Assembly: GCA_004431415.1 (NCBI GenBank)
Contig: QPMI01000458.1
Coordinates: 1 to 51,264, forward strand
Origin: Cyanophora paradoxa
Taxonomy: Eukaryota > Glaucocystophyceae > Cyanophorales > Cyanophoraceae
DNA length: 51,264 bases
Direction: 5' to 3'
Part shown: positions 32,208 to 40,858 of the stretch, piece by piece
Position numbering within the stretch: the first letter of the stretch is position 1
Layout of the letters: each line of letters starts with the position of its first letter
Translations under genes and position numbers: made by a program
Notes under the pieces: model-generated
What the model saw: only the letters and a program-made list of their open reading frames with translations
What the model was told of the DNA's origin: nothing
Databases searched by the model: none

Positions 32208-32547
32208 TGTCCCGACCCTCTCAGATATTAATTTAAAGATCTGGGAGGGTCGGGACACGTCTCTTGGTCAGACTACTTATGTACGCCCTCCTCTAGTGTC
32301 TCGACCCTCTCAGATATTAATTTAAAGATCTGGGAGGGTCGGGACACGTCTCTTGGTCAGACTACTTATGTACGCCCTCCTCTAGTGTCTCGACCCTCTC
32401 AGATATTAATTTAAAGATCTGGGAGGGTCGGGACACGTCTCTTGGTCAGACTACTTATGTACGCCCTCCCTCCTCTAGTGTCCGGACCTTTCCAATAATC
32501 TATAAAGAAAGTAGGGAGGGTCCGGACACGTCTCTTGGTCGGACTCA
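32192..32547. repeat. tandem 89-bp repeats, each with a 52-bp palindrome; candidate replication origin
   Basis: Units start at 32,192, 32,281, 32,370 and 32,459 (exact 89-bp period for three). Palindromes: 32,207-32,258, 32,296-32,347, 32,385-32,436 and 32,478-32,529, all exactly 52 bp. In the first, arms GTGTCCCGACCCTC and GAGGGTCGGGACAC are perfect complements around an AT-rich centre (AGATATTAATTTAAAGATCT). Copies 2 and 3 differ by one C-to-T in the left arm. Copy 4 has GTGTCCGGACC / GGTCCGGACAC: both arms changed so as to stay complementary, while its AT-rich centre has a different sequence. Each unit ends with CTTGGTC(A/G)GAC. It lies between the nuclease and the origin-binding-type helicase. 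Alternatives are transcript-end hairpins or a transcriptional control array. Confidence 0.9.
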
Positions 32548-32559
32548 CCGTAGCTTGGT

Positions 32560-32822
32560 GTAGCTCAGGCCCAGGCGGGGAAGGCGAGTCTGCAATGAAT
32601 CAGACCCCACAGGATTTGGTTGAGCTGCTCTTTGCAGGGGGGCAGGAAGGCGGCCGCAGAGGGCTAGGGAGACTAGATCTAATTAGTAATCCCACACCGC
32701 GCATGTGCAAGCGACAGAGAACGAAGTGAGTAAATGCAGATCGATGATACGGCAATCATGAGTTGTTCAGAAAAGGTCGGGACACATAGAGAGTGCATGC
32801 CCTCACTCTCGTCCGCCCTCGC
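32560..32822. other. spacer with a solitary half-site
   Basis: No supported gene. AAAAGGTCGGGACAC at 32,771-32,785 is a single right arm of the palindrome, 50 bp before a complete copy. Confidence 0.5.
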
Positions 32823-32876
32823 AATGTCCCGACCCTCCCAGATCTTTAAATTAATATCTCAAAAGGTCGAGACATT
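32823..32876. repeat. solitary copy of the 52-bp palindrome (inverted orientation)
   Basis: AATGTCCCGACC ... GGTCGAGACATT flank CCCAGATCTTTAAATTAATA. This is the array's palindrome in reverse orientation, at the 3' side of the helicase gene about 100 bp past its stop. Confidence 0.85.
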
Positions 32877-32975
32877 CATTGATCATATGCATGACGTCAC
32901 TTGAATTCGCACGTTCGTATTTACACACTGGCACGCGCATCCCGTTCGCGAAGTCCACACTGTGACATCCGACAA

Positions 32976-35900
32976 TCACACGCGCCTGTGAATGAGAGCA
33001 TAGCAGTCGGAGAAAACGTTGTAAACCTCTGGGAAGCTTGGCGCCATGCCTGCCCTTGCCTGCTTAGCCTGGCGCTCTACTGCGTCGTCGAGCATGTCTT
33101 CCTCCCACGTGATGTAGCGTCGCTTTCGGCTGCCCATTTGCCCTCCGTCCGCGTCGGAGAAAGCGCGTCTCACTCCGAGGTACTTCTCCAGCAGGTACTT
33201 GATGACTTGCCAAGACTGCTGCGAGAGCCGCTTCTTCTCACCGTCCGCTGCATCGAAGCGGGGCGCGCGCTCGTCCAGACTCTGCAGAGCCGCGTACGCC
33301 TCCCGACCCTCCGGCGACGCCAGGGCCGCGTAGGCTTCGTCCGACCACAGAGCACGCCCCGCGAGCTTTCCATACCCCCGCCAGCCGAAGAGTTTCTTGA
33401 ACAGCGCGACGACCTTCGATACCTTGAGGCGCTCAGCAGTAGGCACGATCTCGGCAACGTCCGCGCCATGCTTCAGCACCAGCGTGACCACGGCAGTGAG
33501 CGGGATGGAGTAGAACGAATCCCACATCCAGGCGACGTCTCCTTCGGTCAGCTCGCTCGGATCCTTGGCCAGGAACGCGGCGATCGACGTGCGAGCAAGC
33601 GAAGCAACCTTCTCGATGTCCAGCTTAGCGAGAGACTCGCGGGACTGCCTCCAGGCCAGCACCGTGCTCCACAGATCGACGGGCTCCAGCGCGCCCGCCT
33701 CCAGCACGCTCCTGATCTCGCGCAGCCGCTGCTCCTTCTCCTGCTTCGGTCCGCTCGGGTTTTGATCCTCCGTGACTTGCACGTTCATCAGCGCGCAGGT
33801 CGACATCAGCCGCAGGCGCGCTGCCACTGCGAGGCGCCGAGTGGGCATGCCGGCGCGGCGGCTCCCGCGGTGGCTAGCCTTCAGGTCCAGGTAGCGCTGC
33901 ATGTCGTCCGAGCTCTCGTCGTCGTCGCTCTCACGCCAGTGCGCAGCCGCCGCGCCGACCGCAACCGAGGGCGTCCGGTTCTTGCGCACGGCGACGAGCA
34001 GGTGCTCTCCGTCGGGCGTGCTGCGTTTGCGCAGCCTTCTGACTCGAAACAGCAGCTGCACGATGTCGTCCGCCTCCAGCTGCGCGGGCTCTGCCTGGAA
34101 CACGCCGTAGACCTTGTCAAAGTGCGCGTCCGAAAAGTCCACGCCTGCCCCGAGCGCGGAAGTTGCGATGAGCACGTCGCAGGCCTTGTACGCGCCCTCC
34201 TCAGACACATCGATCGACACGATGCGCACTGGGCCGTCGTTCGTGAAGCGCACGCTCTTCTCCTTGGCCTGCCCAACGATGAGCCCGATCGTGAACGGTG
34301 CGCCGCTGCCGTCCTCGGGCCCTGCCTCGAGCTGAGTCACGTACTGAGCGCCGCCCAGGCTGAGCTGCTCCAGCGCCTGCTTCGCAATCTTCTCCTGCAT
34401 CTCGATCGCCTTGGCCGGCGTCTCTGCAATGATCATCGCCCGGCAGCGCCCCGGTCTGCACAGCGCCATGATGTCCGCCTCGACGTGCGCCGGGCTGTCT
34501 GACACGCGCATCTTCCAGTCGCAGGTGCGATGCGAGTTGTACAGGAGCCCCAGGCGCGCCCCGACCTCCTGCGCCGACTCTGCCAGGTACGCGAGATCGA
34601 CCGACCGAACGAAGCCGTCCATCGCCACGATGCGCGATGCCTTCATCACGCCGCGCCATAGGCCCACGCAGCGCGCGTTTCGAGGCACTGACCGCATACC
34701 TAGGTGCAGGCCGGTGGGCTCGAGGGTGCCGCTCGAGGTGAGGTGCTTCGTGAGGGAGGAGAGCTCGTCCAGCACGACCAGTAGCGGCGCCGTCGACCAG
34801 CCCTCCCAGTCCTCGAGCACCTTGTGCAGCGAGTCCCATGTGATGACGACGCACCTGCACTCCTCATGGCGGAAGCCCCACTTGCCATGCGATCCCTTTG
34901 AGCTCTCCGGTGGCTTCTTGATGTCCATGTAAAGCACGGCGTCCTTTGACAACTCCGCAGCATCAATGCGACGCTTGAGGTCGCGGGAGAAGGCCCGGCG
35001 GCAAGTCACGAGGATCACTCGCCAGCCGCCTGCAAGGGCCGGGTCCAGGTACGCATCGATCAGCGCCTGCGTCTTCCCCGTGTTGAGTCCCGAGCAGATG
35101 ACGTCGACCTGCGGCTGAGCGGATCTCGGGTTCTGCTCCAGCGCCCCGAATGCGGAGGTAAGGATCTTGCACGAGAGGTGGCGTTCATCCACTGCATTGA
35201 CGCAAGCCTCCAGGCCCGTCGACTCGAGCGCGATCAGGAGGGAGGGGAGGGCAATGTCGAAGGCGACAGGCTGCGAGGGATCGGTCACATAGCGGGTCTG
35301 TGCCACGCTGCCCGACTCCCCTCCGGTCCCCTCCCCCTCGAGCTCGACTTCAATACCGTGCGCCTGGATGGAGATTCGAGCCGCCGGCGCCCCCGGCTGA
35401 CTCCCGCCCAGGACGAGGGTGATGGACCCGTCGGGCTCGACTCCAAGGTGCTGAACGCGGCGGGCGTCGTGCAGGCCAAGGTCCGCGCGCAGCTCTGCCC
35501 CGCCTTCCAGATCTCGTCCCTCACCGCCTTGTTCTTGCGTAGGCGGTCCAGGAGCCGCTCCAAGGCCGGCAGGCTTGGGCTCGAATCCAGGAGAGCGCCC
35601 GGCTCCGGGATGGGCTTAGCGCGGGGCGCCGAGCTTCTGGATGGAGTGGGGAGGAGCTCCGCTCGCGGCCCGGGCGCCGGCCCCCGCAGAACGTAGCCCC
35701 CGGTGCCATCCACACCGAGCTCCAGGCCGCTCGAGCTCCCAAAGAACCATGCCATGAGATCGCAAGCCTCCGGGCTCTGTAGGACGTAGGCAGCCTTGAA
35801 TCCATTATCCAAGGGGCGAGAGAAAGTGAAGCCTCCGAACTTGGTTGCAAAGGCGCAGGCTGCCGCAGTGCTCGTCTCATCCTCGGCACCCGAGAAGTGG

Positions 35901-36097
35901 CTGGGGGTGATGCAGGGCGGGTGGAAGACGCAGAAAGCCGTCCCCAGGGTCGGGCTGCAGGCCTTCTGGACTTCGACGAGAGGGAATCGAACGAAAAAGC
36001 TGCACTCCTGCTCGCTCAGATCTATCTGCTGTACCCCGGGCCCGGGCATACGGGCCAGGAAGGCGTCGACGTCGAGAGACACGCGTCCGGTTGCCAT
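32976..36097 (-). CDS. origin-binding-protein-like SF2 helicase with unknown N-terminal domain (one frame break)
   Basis: Resembles the herpesvirus origin-binding helicase family (UL9-like; mimiviruses also have a member). In the C-terminal 776 residues (from 35,306): Walker A CSGLNTGKTQAL (71-82), VILVTCRRAFSRDL (97-110), motif II VVLDELSSL (177-185), motif V IATSALGAGVDF (380-391) and motif VI IVQLLFRVRRLRK (415-427). The expected role is ATP-driven opening of DNA at the origin. The frame at 35,306 begins with GTG and reads back without a stop through ITLVLGGSQPGAP and ISIQAHGIEVELEG. An N-terminal frame begins at the ATG at 36,097 (MATGRVSLDVDAFLARM) and meets it after one base shift near 35,500, in a GGGG run. 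I therefore read a single gene of about 1,040 residues. The N-terminal 200 residues are not recognised; no primase DxD motif was seen. A promoter-like motif at 36,121 supports the start. Confidence 0.85.
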
Positions 36098-36120
36098 GGT
36101 CGTCTCTCTATAGCTAGGCT

Positions 36121-36132
36121 TGGAAAATTCTA
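36121..36132 (-). promoter_or_regulatory. viral promoter-like motif
   Basis: Minus strand CTAGAATTTTCCA, 24 nt before the helicase ATG. Confidence 0.5.
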
Positions 36133-36186
36133 GATCTACTAGGCTAGTCGACGTCTGTTGGCTAGCTATAGTCGACGTCTGGACTG

Positions 36187-36238
36187 CTGTCTCGACCTTC
36201 TGAGATATTAATTTAAAGATCTGGGAGGGTCGGGACAG
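36187..36238. repeat. solitary copy of the 52-bp palindrome, upstream of the helicase gene
   Basis: CTGTCTCGACC ... GGTCGGGACAG around GATATTAATTTAAAGATC. It is followed by TTTGGTCCGACC, like the array units. With the copy at 32,823 it brackets the helicase gene. Confidence 0.85.
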
Positions 36239-37180
36239 GCTTTGGTCCGACCTTAAGCGCTCAACTAGACCCGGTTGACACCGTCTTGATCTCTCCTTCT
36301 TGGCGCAGCGGACGATGTGACGCGCAGACCGTCGGCCCGGCGGACGGGGAGGCGCGCGCGTAGAACTTCGGAAGCGCTAGCCCCTTGCTTGACCGAAGCT
36401 TAGAAAGTTTTGAGCGCACGCGAATGCGACACGTGTAGAGAGAAGGCAGAGCGCGCCGGAGCTAGCTTGCGCGGCCGAGCGCTCGACCGCCTTTGCTCCT
36501 AAGCTCAGAAAGTTTTGGGCTCACGCGGTTGCTCCACGTGTTTCGACTCAAAACACAGTACCCCAACCCGAAAAAAAGCGCCCGGGCAGCGCATCTCGCA
36601 GCGCCCGGGCCCAGCGCTCCTTGCAGCACTTGCCAGAGGCACTAGCTTGCATTCCGCTCAGCCCGGAGAGCCGCCGCCTCGCTCCTTTCGATTCGGAGGT
36701 GCGCCTCACTTCGCAACCTCTTTCTCCGCACCACGGCTAGCTCCGGACCTCAGATTTTGGGCGCTGGAAAGCTCTCTCGACGCCGCACTCACGCCGCCAC
36801 GCGCAGGGTCGCTCGCGCCGGCCGCGGACCTTCGAAAGCTCGATGGCGCCCGAGCCGGAGCACTCCGCCGCATCCCGCAGGTGCCAGCTCGCTCTCTTGC
36901 CGCTCTATCCCTTGCATTTAGCACCTAGAACATGTCCCGCAACCTCGCGCTCGATTCGCCCGCGTCCGCTGACATTTGGTCTCTGAGCAGGTGCCGAGAT
37001 TGGCCGCCGCGCCTTCCGCAACTCGAGCCGACGTTCGCGGCGACTTGCGCACGCTTCTAGATCTCGTTCTCAAGCCCGCGCATCGATTCGGCGGCTCCGG
37101 CTCGCCTCCCCGCGCCTCCAGCCCCGCGCCCCACACCCGTTCTTGTCCTAGCTAAGCCCTCCCTTGTCCGCAGCCAGTCG
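36239..37180. other. gene-poor stretch with a direct repeat and CACGTG boxes
   Basis: A 43-bp block, GCTTAGAAAGTTTTGAGCGC and on to GACACGTGTA (36,400-36,441), recurs at 36,501-36,543 as GCTCAGAAAGTTTTGGGCTC to CCACGTGTTT. Both end in CACGTG. GCGCCCGGGC and its neighbours form an inverted repeat at 36,577-36,610. Frames open here lack family or promoter support. Possibly a control region. Confidence 0.45.
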
Positions 37181-38572
37181 CGGGCTACGCGCATCGCGGA
37201 TAGCATCAGTGGAGCTACGTTTCAGCGCTGGACGCAGGCCCGCCCGCCCAATCCCTCCCACCTCCCGCTCGCAGCACGCTCACTGGGCCGCAGGCAGCTT
37301 CGCGGGGAGCCGCTGGATTCGAAGCCGCGCACCTTCCCCGCCCGTCCCGACGTCGTACGCGCTAACGTCGCCCGCGCCGCAGGTGGCCGCCAGGCCTCCT
37401 GCATCCAGTCCTTCGAGCCGGTGTGGCTGCGGGCGAAGCGCCTCGCCTTCTGGCAGGAGACGGCCTCCTGCACCCTCACCCGCTTCGTCATCACCCACTG
37501 CGTCGTCGACCCCACCACCTACCTCGTCGGCTCGGAGACGGAGGGCGGCATGACGAGCGTGGCGGGCATCTGCGAGTACATCTCGCGCACGGAGGGCCCG
37601 GACGCCGCCGCCGCCGTCGCCGCCGACGTCGAGAACGGCGAGCTGGACGAGACCATCGCCGCCTTCGGCCCAGGTGCCGCCTCTTCTCCTACAGGGCCGG
37701 CGGCATCTGGCAGACCTACATCCGCGGCATCGTCCCCAAGGCCCCCTCTCCCTCGGCGAGAGCCAGCCGGCGCTGCAGGCCATCCAGTTCTTCGAGCCGG
37801 CGGACCCGGAGAACGGCCCTTCCCGTCAAGGCCTCGATCCGCGGCAGGGGCAAGCGCACCCGCAACTCGGCCCCGCCTTCGTCCCGCCCCCGCCCTCCTC
37901 GCACGGCCAGCAGCACCCGCCAGCAGCACCCGGCCAGCAGCGCATCGACGAGATGCTGCCGCGCCAGGTCCGGCCCCGCGTACCCCCCGCCTTCCCTGTA
38001 CCCCCCCTCCCCTCGCCCCCCTCCTGATCCAAGGGCAGGGTACCCCGGCGAACGGCGGCGCGGGCCCGAGCGGCTACGGGAGCTCGGCCCCTCCGACGCG
38101 CGCCCAGCCGTCCCTTCCCCGCCGACGCAGCCGTCCGCCGCTCGCCGCGCTCCGACCGACGCGTTCATCCGCCGGCGCCATCCTCAGCGCGATCATGGGC
38201 TTCGGGGCCCAGCAGGGGGCCGAGCGGCGGGCGCTGGCGGCGCGCCAGGCGCGCGAGGCGGAGGCGCGGCGCCAGGGCCTCTGGGCCCAGCGCCTGCAGG
38301 AGGCCACCGCCTTCCGCGCCGAGCTGGAGGCGGGCTTCCGCGCGGAGCGGATGAGCGCGGCGGAGGCCGTGGAGAGCTGGCGGGCGTTCGAGGACGGGAC
38401 CGTGGAGCTGGCGAAGGGCCTCGGCTACAGCTACCGGCGGGCGCCGGTGCCCACCTCGTACGCAAGGCGGGCGGCGCGCGAGGCCTCGCGGGCAAAGATC
38501 GACGCGGCGGAGGAGCAGGCGGCGCGCGAGGAGGCCGAGGACAACGCGCGCTTCCGGCACCTGCACCACTGA
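37181..38572 (+). CDS. probable viral protein of unknown function, frame-broken, with C-terminal coiled coil
   Basis: Coding-like sequence runs from about 37,200 (ADSISGATFQRW) through CIQSFEPVWLRAKRLAFWQE, FVITHCVVDPTTYLVGSETE and ICEYISRTEGP. It then shifts frame near 37,675 into FSYRAGGIWQTYIRGIVPK and again near 37,755 (CCCCC run) into QAIQFFEPADPENGP. A Pro-rich linker leads to a helical C-terminus (from the ATG at 38,195: MGFGAQQGAERRALAARQAR, then SAAEAVESWRAFEDGTVELA) ending in a TGA at 38,572. The last 126 residues could instead be a separate gene, but no promoter-like motif precedes that ATG. Family not recognised; start not defined. Confidence 0.45.
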   Translation, partial: RATRIADSISGATFQRWTQARPPNPSHLPLAARSLGRRQLRGEPLDSKPRTFPARPDVVRANVARAAGGRQASCIQSFEPVWLRAKRLAFWQETASCTLTRFVITHCVVDPTTYLVGSETEGGMTSVAGICEYISRTEGPDAAAAVAADVENGELDETIAAFGPGAASSPTGPAASGRPTSAASSPRPPLPRREPAGAAGHPVLRAGGPGERPFPSRPRSAAGASAPATRPRLRPAPALLARPAAPASSTRPAAHRRDAAAPGPAPRTPRLPCTPPPLAPLLIQGQGTPANGGAGPSGYGSSAPPTRAQPSLPRRRSRPPLAALRPTRSSAGAILSAIMGFGAQQGAERRALAARQAREAEARRQGLWAQRLQEATAFRAELEAGFRAERMSAAEAVESWRAFEDGTVELAKGLGYSYRRAPVPTSYARRAAREASRAKIDAAEEQAAREEAEDNARFRHLHH

Positions 38573-38584
38573 GGCCCGAGGCGG

Positions 38585-38597
38585 TATTTTTTCTCAA
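38585..38597 (+). promoter_or_regulatory. viral promoter-like motif
   Basis: TATTTTTTCTCAA, 23 nt before the ATG at 38,621 and 12 nt after the previous stop. Confidence 0.6.
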
Positions 38598-38620
38598 CCC
38601 TCCCTCAATTCGGTCCCGCG

Positions 38621-38809
38621 ATGGCCTTCGAAGCTTATCCTGCCCACTACTCGCTAGGAGCCCTCGCCGCGACCCTCACCTGGCTCCTCGGCGGCACCCC
38701 CACGGCCTCGGCGGTCATCGGCGTGGGCTTTGGCTACGCCGCCAAGAGCCTCTACGCCCCCGGCTGCGCCTCGCAGGCGGCGGCCGGCATGCGCCCCGCC
38801 GGGCGCTAA
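38621..38809 (+). CDS. small hydrophobic viral protein
   Basis: 62 residues, intact. Two hydrophobic stretches (YSLGALAATLTWLLGG and ASAVIGVGFGYAAKSLY) could form a membrane hairpin. Clear promoter-like motif upstream and its own stop before the next motif. First of a series of small membrane-type proteins, as expected if the virion has an internal membrane; this role is inference. Confidence 0.65.
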   Translation: MAFEAYPAHYSLGALAATLTWLLGGTPTASAVIGVGFGYAAKSLYAPGCASQAAAGMRPAGR

Positions 38810-38870
38810 CTTTTCAAAGTTCATTCTCCCCTCCCCTTTTCCGAGTTCCGAGTCCGTTGGCGTTCCCTTT

Positions 38871-38883
38871 TAAATTTTCTTCA
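38871..38883 (+). promoter_or_regulatory. viral promoter-like motif
   Basis: TTAAATTTTCTTC, 20 nt before the ATG at 38,904. Confidence 0.6.
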
Positions 38884-38903
38884 TTCTCGTTACACGTTCG
38901 AAG

Positions 38904-39382
38904 ATGTCGAGCGCGGTAGAGAAGCTGCTGTGCACCGTGTTCAAATCGGATTCGCGATGCAGCAAGATCGGCGAGGCGGCGAGGGCTAAGGGTGGGGCGG
39001 CGGCGGAGGGGCCCAGGGTGAGGGCGGCGGATCCCGCGCCGCCGTCGCTGAAAACGATCAAGGGGGCGGGCAAGGGCAGGAGCGTGGGGCGCTGCCCCTC
39101 GTGGCGATCGCGCCGGGGCAGAGGGAGGCGGCGCACGCGGCGACGGCGGCGCTGGCCGCGCGGCGCCAGGCGGAGGCCTACCCGTGCCTGGGCCGGGGGC
39201 TGCACCCGCCGGCCGGCCGCCCCTACGCCGTGAGCGCCTACTTCGACGAGGCCAACCGGCTGAGCTGCCAGGAGCTGTGCGACAACCGCATGCGGCGCGC
39301 CGTGGACGGGCACCTGCCGCTGCTGGTGGCGCTGGGCGGCTCGCTCCTGATGGTCTGGTACCTGCGCGGCCTGGTCATTTAG
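38904..39382 (+). CDS. viral membrane-anchored protein, one frame break
   Basis: Starts MSSAVEKLLCTVFKSDSRC and is Ala/Gly/Lys-rich to about residue 62. The frame then changes near 39,090-39,100 in GCTGCCCCTC, continuing as VAIAPGQREAAHAATAALAA, YAVSAYFDEANRLSCQELCD and a C-terminal span LPLLVALGGSLLMVWYLRGLVI before a TAG at 39,382. The second half has no ATG start, so one gene with a single-base error or mutation is the best reading. The C-terminal anchor with four Cys in the outer part suggests a membrane protein of the particle. Family not recognised. Confidence 0.6.
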
Positions 39383-39396
39383 ATAGTTTTTCGAAA
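39383..39396 (+). promoter_or_regulatory. viral promoter-like motif
   Basis: ATAGTTTTTCGAAA directly after the previous stop, 23 nt before the ATG at 39,420. A weaker match to the consensus (TCG for TCT). Confidence 0.4.
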
Positions 39397-39419
39397 CCCC
39401 GGTTGGAAGCTAGCCAAGG

Positions 39420-39746
39420 ATGAGCTGGCTCGATGCGCTGCTCACGAAGACCTTCGGCCCCAAGGGCCAGCCGCGCCTGCAGTTCGGCGAGATCAACGCG
39501 GCGATTGGCGCCACGGTGGAGACGAAGAACCGAGAGAACGTCCTGCGCGGCGACGGAGGCGCGTGGGCCGACATTGCGGCGGGCGCCCTGGGCTCCGCGC
39601 TCACCGCACCGGGCAAGGCGGGCCGCGCGCTGACGGACGGGGCCGAGCGCTTCTGGCACTGGCTCAAGGTGGCCGTTGTCATCGCCGCAGCGGTTGTGGC
39701 GGGTCTCCTGGTGCTCGAGGCTCGCGCGCTATTTTCTAAACGCTAG
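39420..39746 (+). CDS. viral single-span membrane protein
   Basis: 108 residues, intact. An amphipathic N-terminus (MSWLDALLTKTFGPKGQP) and a soluble middle (INAAIGATVETKNRENVLRG) are followed by a strong span, VAVVIAAAVVAGLLVLEA, and a short basic end (LFSKR). Stop TAG at 39,746. The promoter of the next gene lies within the last codons. Tail-anchored topology is likely. Function unknown. Confidence 0.75.
   Translation: MSWLDALLTKTFGPKGQPRLQFGEINAAIGATVETKNRENVLRGDGGAWADIAAGALGSALTAPGKAGRALTDGAERFWHWLKVAVVIAAAVVAGLLVLEARALFSKR
39730..39740 (+). promoter_or_regulatory. viral promoter-like motif inside the end of the previous gene
   Basis: TATTTTCTAAA, 22 nt before the ATG at 39,763. Among the closest matches to the consensus. 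Confidence 0.65.
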
Positions 39747-39762
39747 GTAAACCGAGCGAACC

Positions 39763-40137
39763 ATGCGCGGCGGCTCTTCCCCCCGTGTTTCCTTCGCTGA
39801 GAACCCGGTGGCGAACGCAGTCGCCCCTACCCCCCTGGAGCCCGGAGTGAAGCTGGAGCGTGCGAACGCAGTCTCCGTCAAGAAGGCCAAGCGCACGCTG
39901 GCGCTGGAAGTCCCGGTCGCGGAGGATACGGAGAAGGTTGCATTCAACAAGCGCAAGACGTACAAGGCGATACGCGAGGGACAGCTGCTGCCCACGGACT
40001 CGGTTCCCGGGCTGCCGGGCACCACGGCCGGCGAGCTCCTAGTGCGCAACCTGCGCCTGCAGTACGTCTCCCGCCTCCGCCGCTCCAAGGCCAAGAAGGC
40101 GCGCCTGGACTCGGGCGATAGCAGCTCTAGCTCGTAG
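39763..40137 (+). CDS. small basic viral protein
   Basis: 124 residues, intact. Basic segments (VKKAKRTLALEV, FNKRKTYKAIREG, YVSRLRRSKAKKARLD) and a Ser-rich tail (SGDSSSSS) suggest nucleic acid binding or packaging; KAKKAR resembles a nuclear-localisation-type cluster. No membrane span, unlike its neighbours. Ends 27 bp before the convergent gene on the other strand. Confidence 0.7.
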   Translation: MRGGSSPRVSFAENPVANAVAPTPLEPGVKLERANAVSVKKAKRTLALEVPVAEDTEKVAFNKRKTYKAIREGQLLPTDSVPGLPGTTAGELLVRNLRLQYVSRLRRSKAKKARLDSGDSSSSS

Positions 40138-40164
40138 GGCTCTGTACTGTTGTATTCAATGCCT

Positions 40165-40254
40165 TTACCAGTTCCTGTTCCTATCCCAGAGCACGACTCG
40201 GGTGAAGGGCACGGTCATAGCGAACATGAACTCGGCGAACTTGGCAAAGTTCAT
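40165..40254 (-). CDS. 29-codon frame overlapping the next gene by TGATG
   Basis: Starts with the ATG that overlaps the TGA of the neighbour (TGATG at 40,256-40,252) and reads MNFAKFAEFMFAMTVPFTRV to a TAA at 40,165. Either a tiny hydrophobic protein translated by coupling, or the C-terminus of the upstream gene after a frame break. The hydrophobic tail would suit the second reading, given the tail-anchored neighbours. Confidence 0.4.
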   Translation of the reverse strand: MNFAKFAEFMFAMTVPFTRVVLWDRNRNW

Positions 40255-40448
40255 CAGGGTTCCCAGGCGGGGATCCTCCAGTAGATCGCCTCGCGCAGCG
40301 CCTCGTAGACGCGCATGAGGGAGCGCTCGTTCTCCGTCGCGAAGGCGTCGCCGGGCTCGTCGGGGTCGGGATCCGTGAGCTCGGAGTACTCGTCCGAGCT
40401 GCCCGCGCTCTCGGCACCTGCGGCGGGGTCGGGCGAGGGGTCGGGCAT
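40254..40448 (-). CDS. small acidic viral protein
   Basis: 64 residues, starting MPDPSPDPAAGAESAG. Very acidic (YSELTDPDPDEPGD) with a C-terminal helix (LMRVYEALREAIYWRIP). Promoter-like motif at 40,480. See the overlapping frame for the possible continuation. Function unknown. Confidence 0.55.
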   Translation of the reverse strand: MPDPSPDPAAGAESAGSSDEYSELTDPDPDEPGDAFATENERSLMRVYEALREAIYWRIPAWEP

Positions 40449-40479
40449 TCTTTGCTGGTAGAAGGGCTAGAAGAGGGAC

Positions 40480-40488
40480 CAGAAAATC
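40480..40488 (-). promoter_or_regulatory. viral promoter-like motif
   Basis: Minus strand GATTTTCTG, 32 nt before the ATG at 40,448. Confidence 0.5.
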
Positions 40489-40496
40489 ACTAGCAA

Positions 40497-40838
40497 TCAC
40501 GGGCGCCGGAACTCCATCGAGTCGCCGCGCCAGTACTTGTTGCCGGAGGCGAGCAGCTTCATCGGCTCGCCCGTCGAATCGTGCTTCCAGGCCTCGCCGT
40601 CCCAGAGGGCCGTGCCGCCGTCCTCTAGCTTGAGGCGGTGGCCCGGCTCGAGACGGTTGCCGTCGAGCATGCGGCCGGCCATGAGCGCCAGGTCCCACTC
40701 GGTGAGGTTGCGCTGCTCTGCGGGGGTGAGGCCGCGCTCGACGCGCTCGGGCTGGCGCGCCTCGCGCTCCATGCGGCTGAGGCCCACCAGGAAGAAGATG
40801 GGCAGGGCAAAGGCCATGAGATCTAGCAGGGCCTCCAT
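40497..40838 (-). CDS. viral N-terminally anchored membrane protein
   Basis: 113 residues from the ATG at 40,838. The N-terminal span LLDLMAFALPIFFLVGL is a signal anchor. The soluble part has RGLTPAEQRNLTEWDLALM and a compact region GTALWDGEAWKHDSTGEP. Promoter-like motif TTTTCTAAG directly upstream. Family not recognised. Together with its neighbours it makes a cluster of candidate virion membrane proteins. Confidence 0.7.
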   Translation of the reverse strand: MEALLDLMAFALPIFFLVGLSRMEREARQPERVERGLTPAEQRNLTEWDLALMAGRMLDGNRLEPGHRLKLEDGGTALWDGEAWKHDSTGEPMKLLASGNKYWRGDSMEFRRP

Positions 40839-40848
40839 TGGGCAAGAC

Positions 40849-40858
40849 TTAGAAAAGG
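40849..40858 (-). promoter_or_regulatory. viral promoter-like motif
   Basis: Minus strand CCTTTTCTAA, 11 nt before the ATG at 40,838 and overlapping the stop of the upstream gene. Confidence 0.6.

Noticed and set aside
32192-32547. CRISPR array
   Set aside because: The 89-bp units are near-identical throughout with no variable spacers, and no cas genes exist; eukaryotic/viral context.
32901-34502. 533-codon plus-strand open frame
   Set aside because: Antisense to the helicase, which has all its motifs on the other strand; open frames on both strands are expected at this GC content.
35306-36097. Herpes UL52-like or archaeo-eukaryotic primase domain at the helicase N-terminus
   Set aside because: No DxD or zinc-binding motif could be seen in the first 200 residues.
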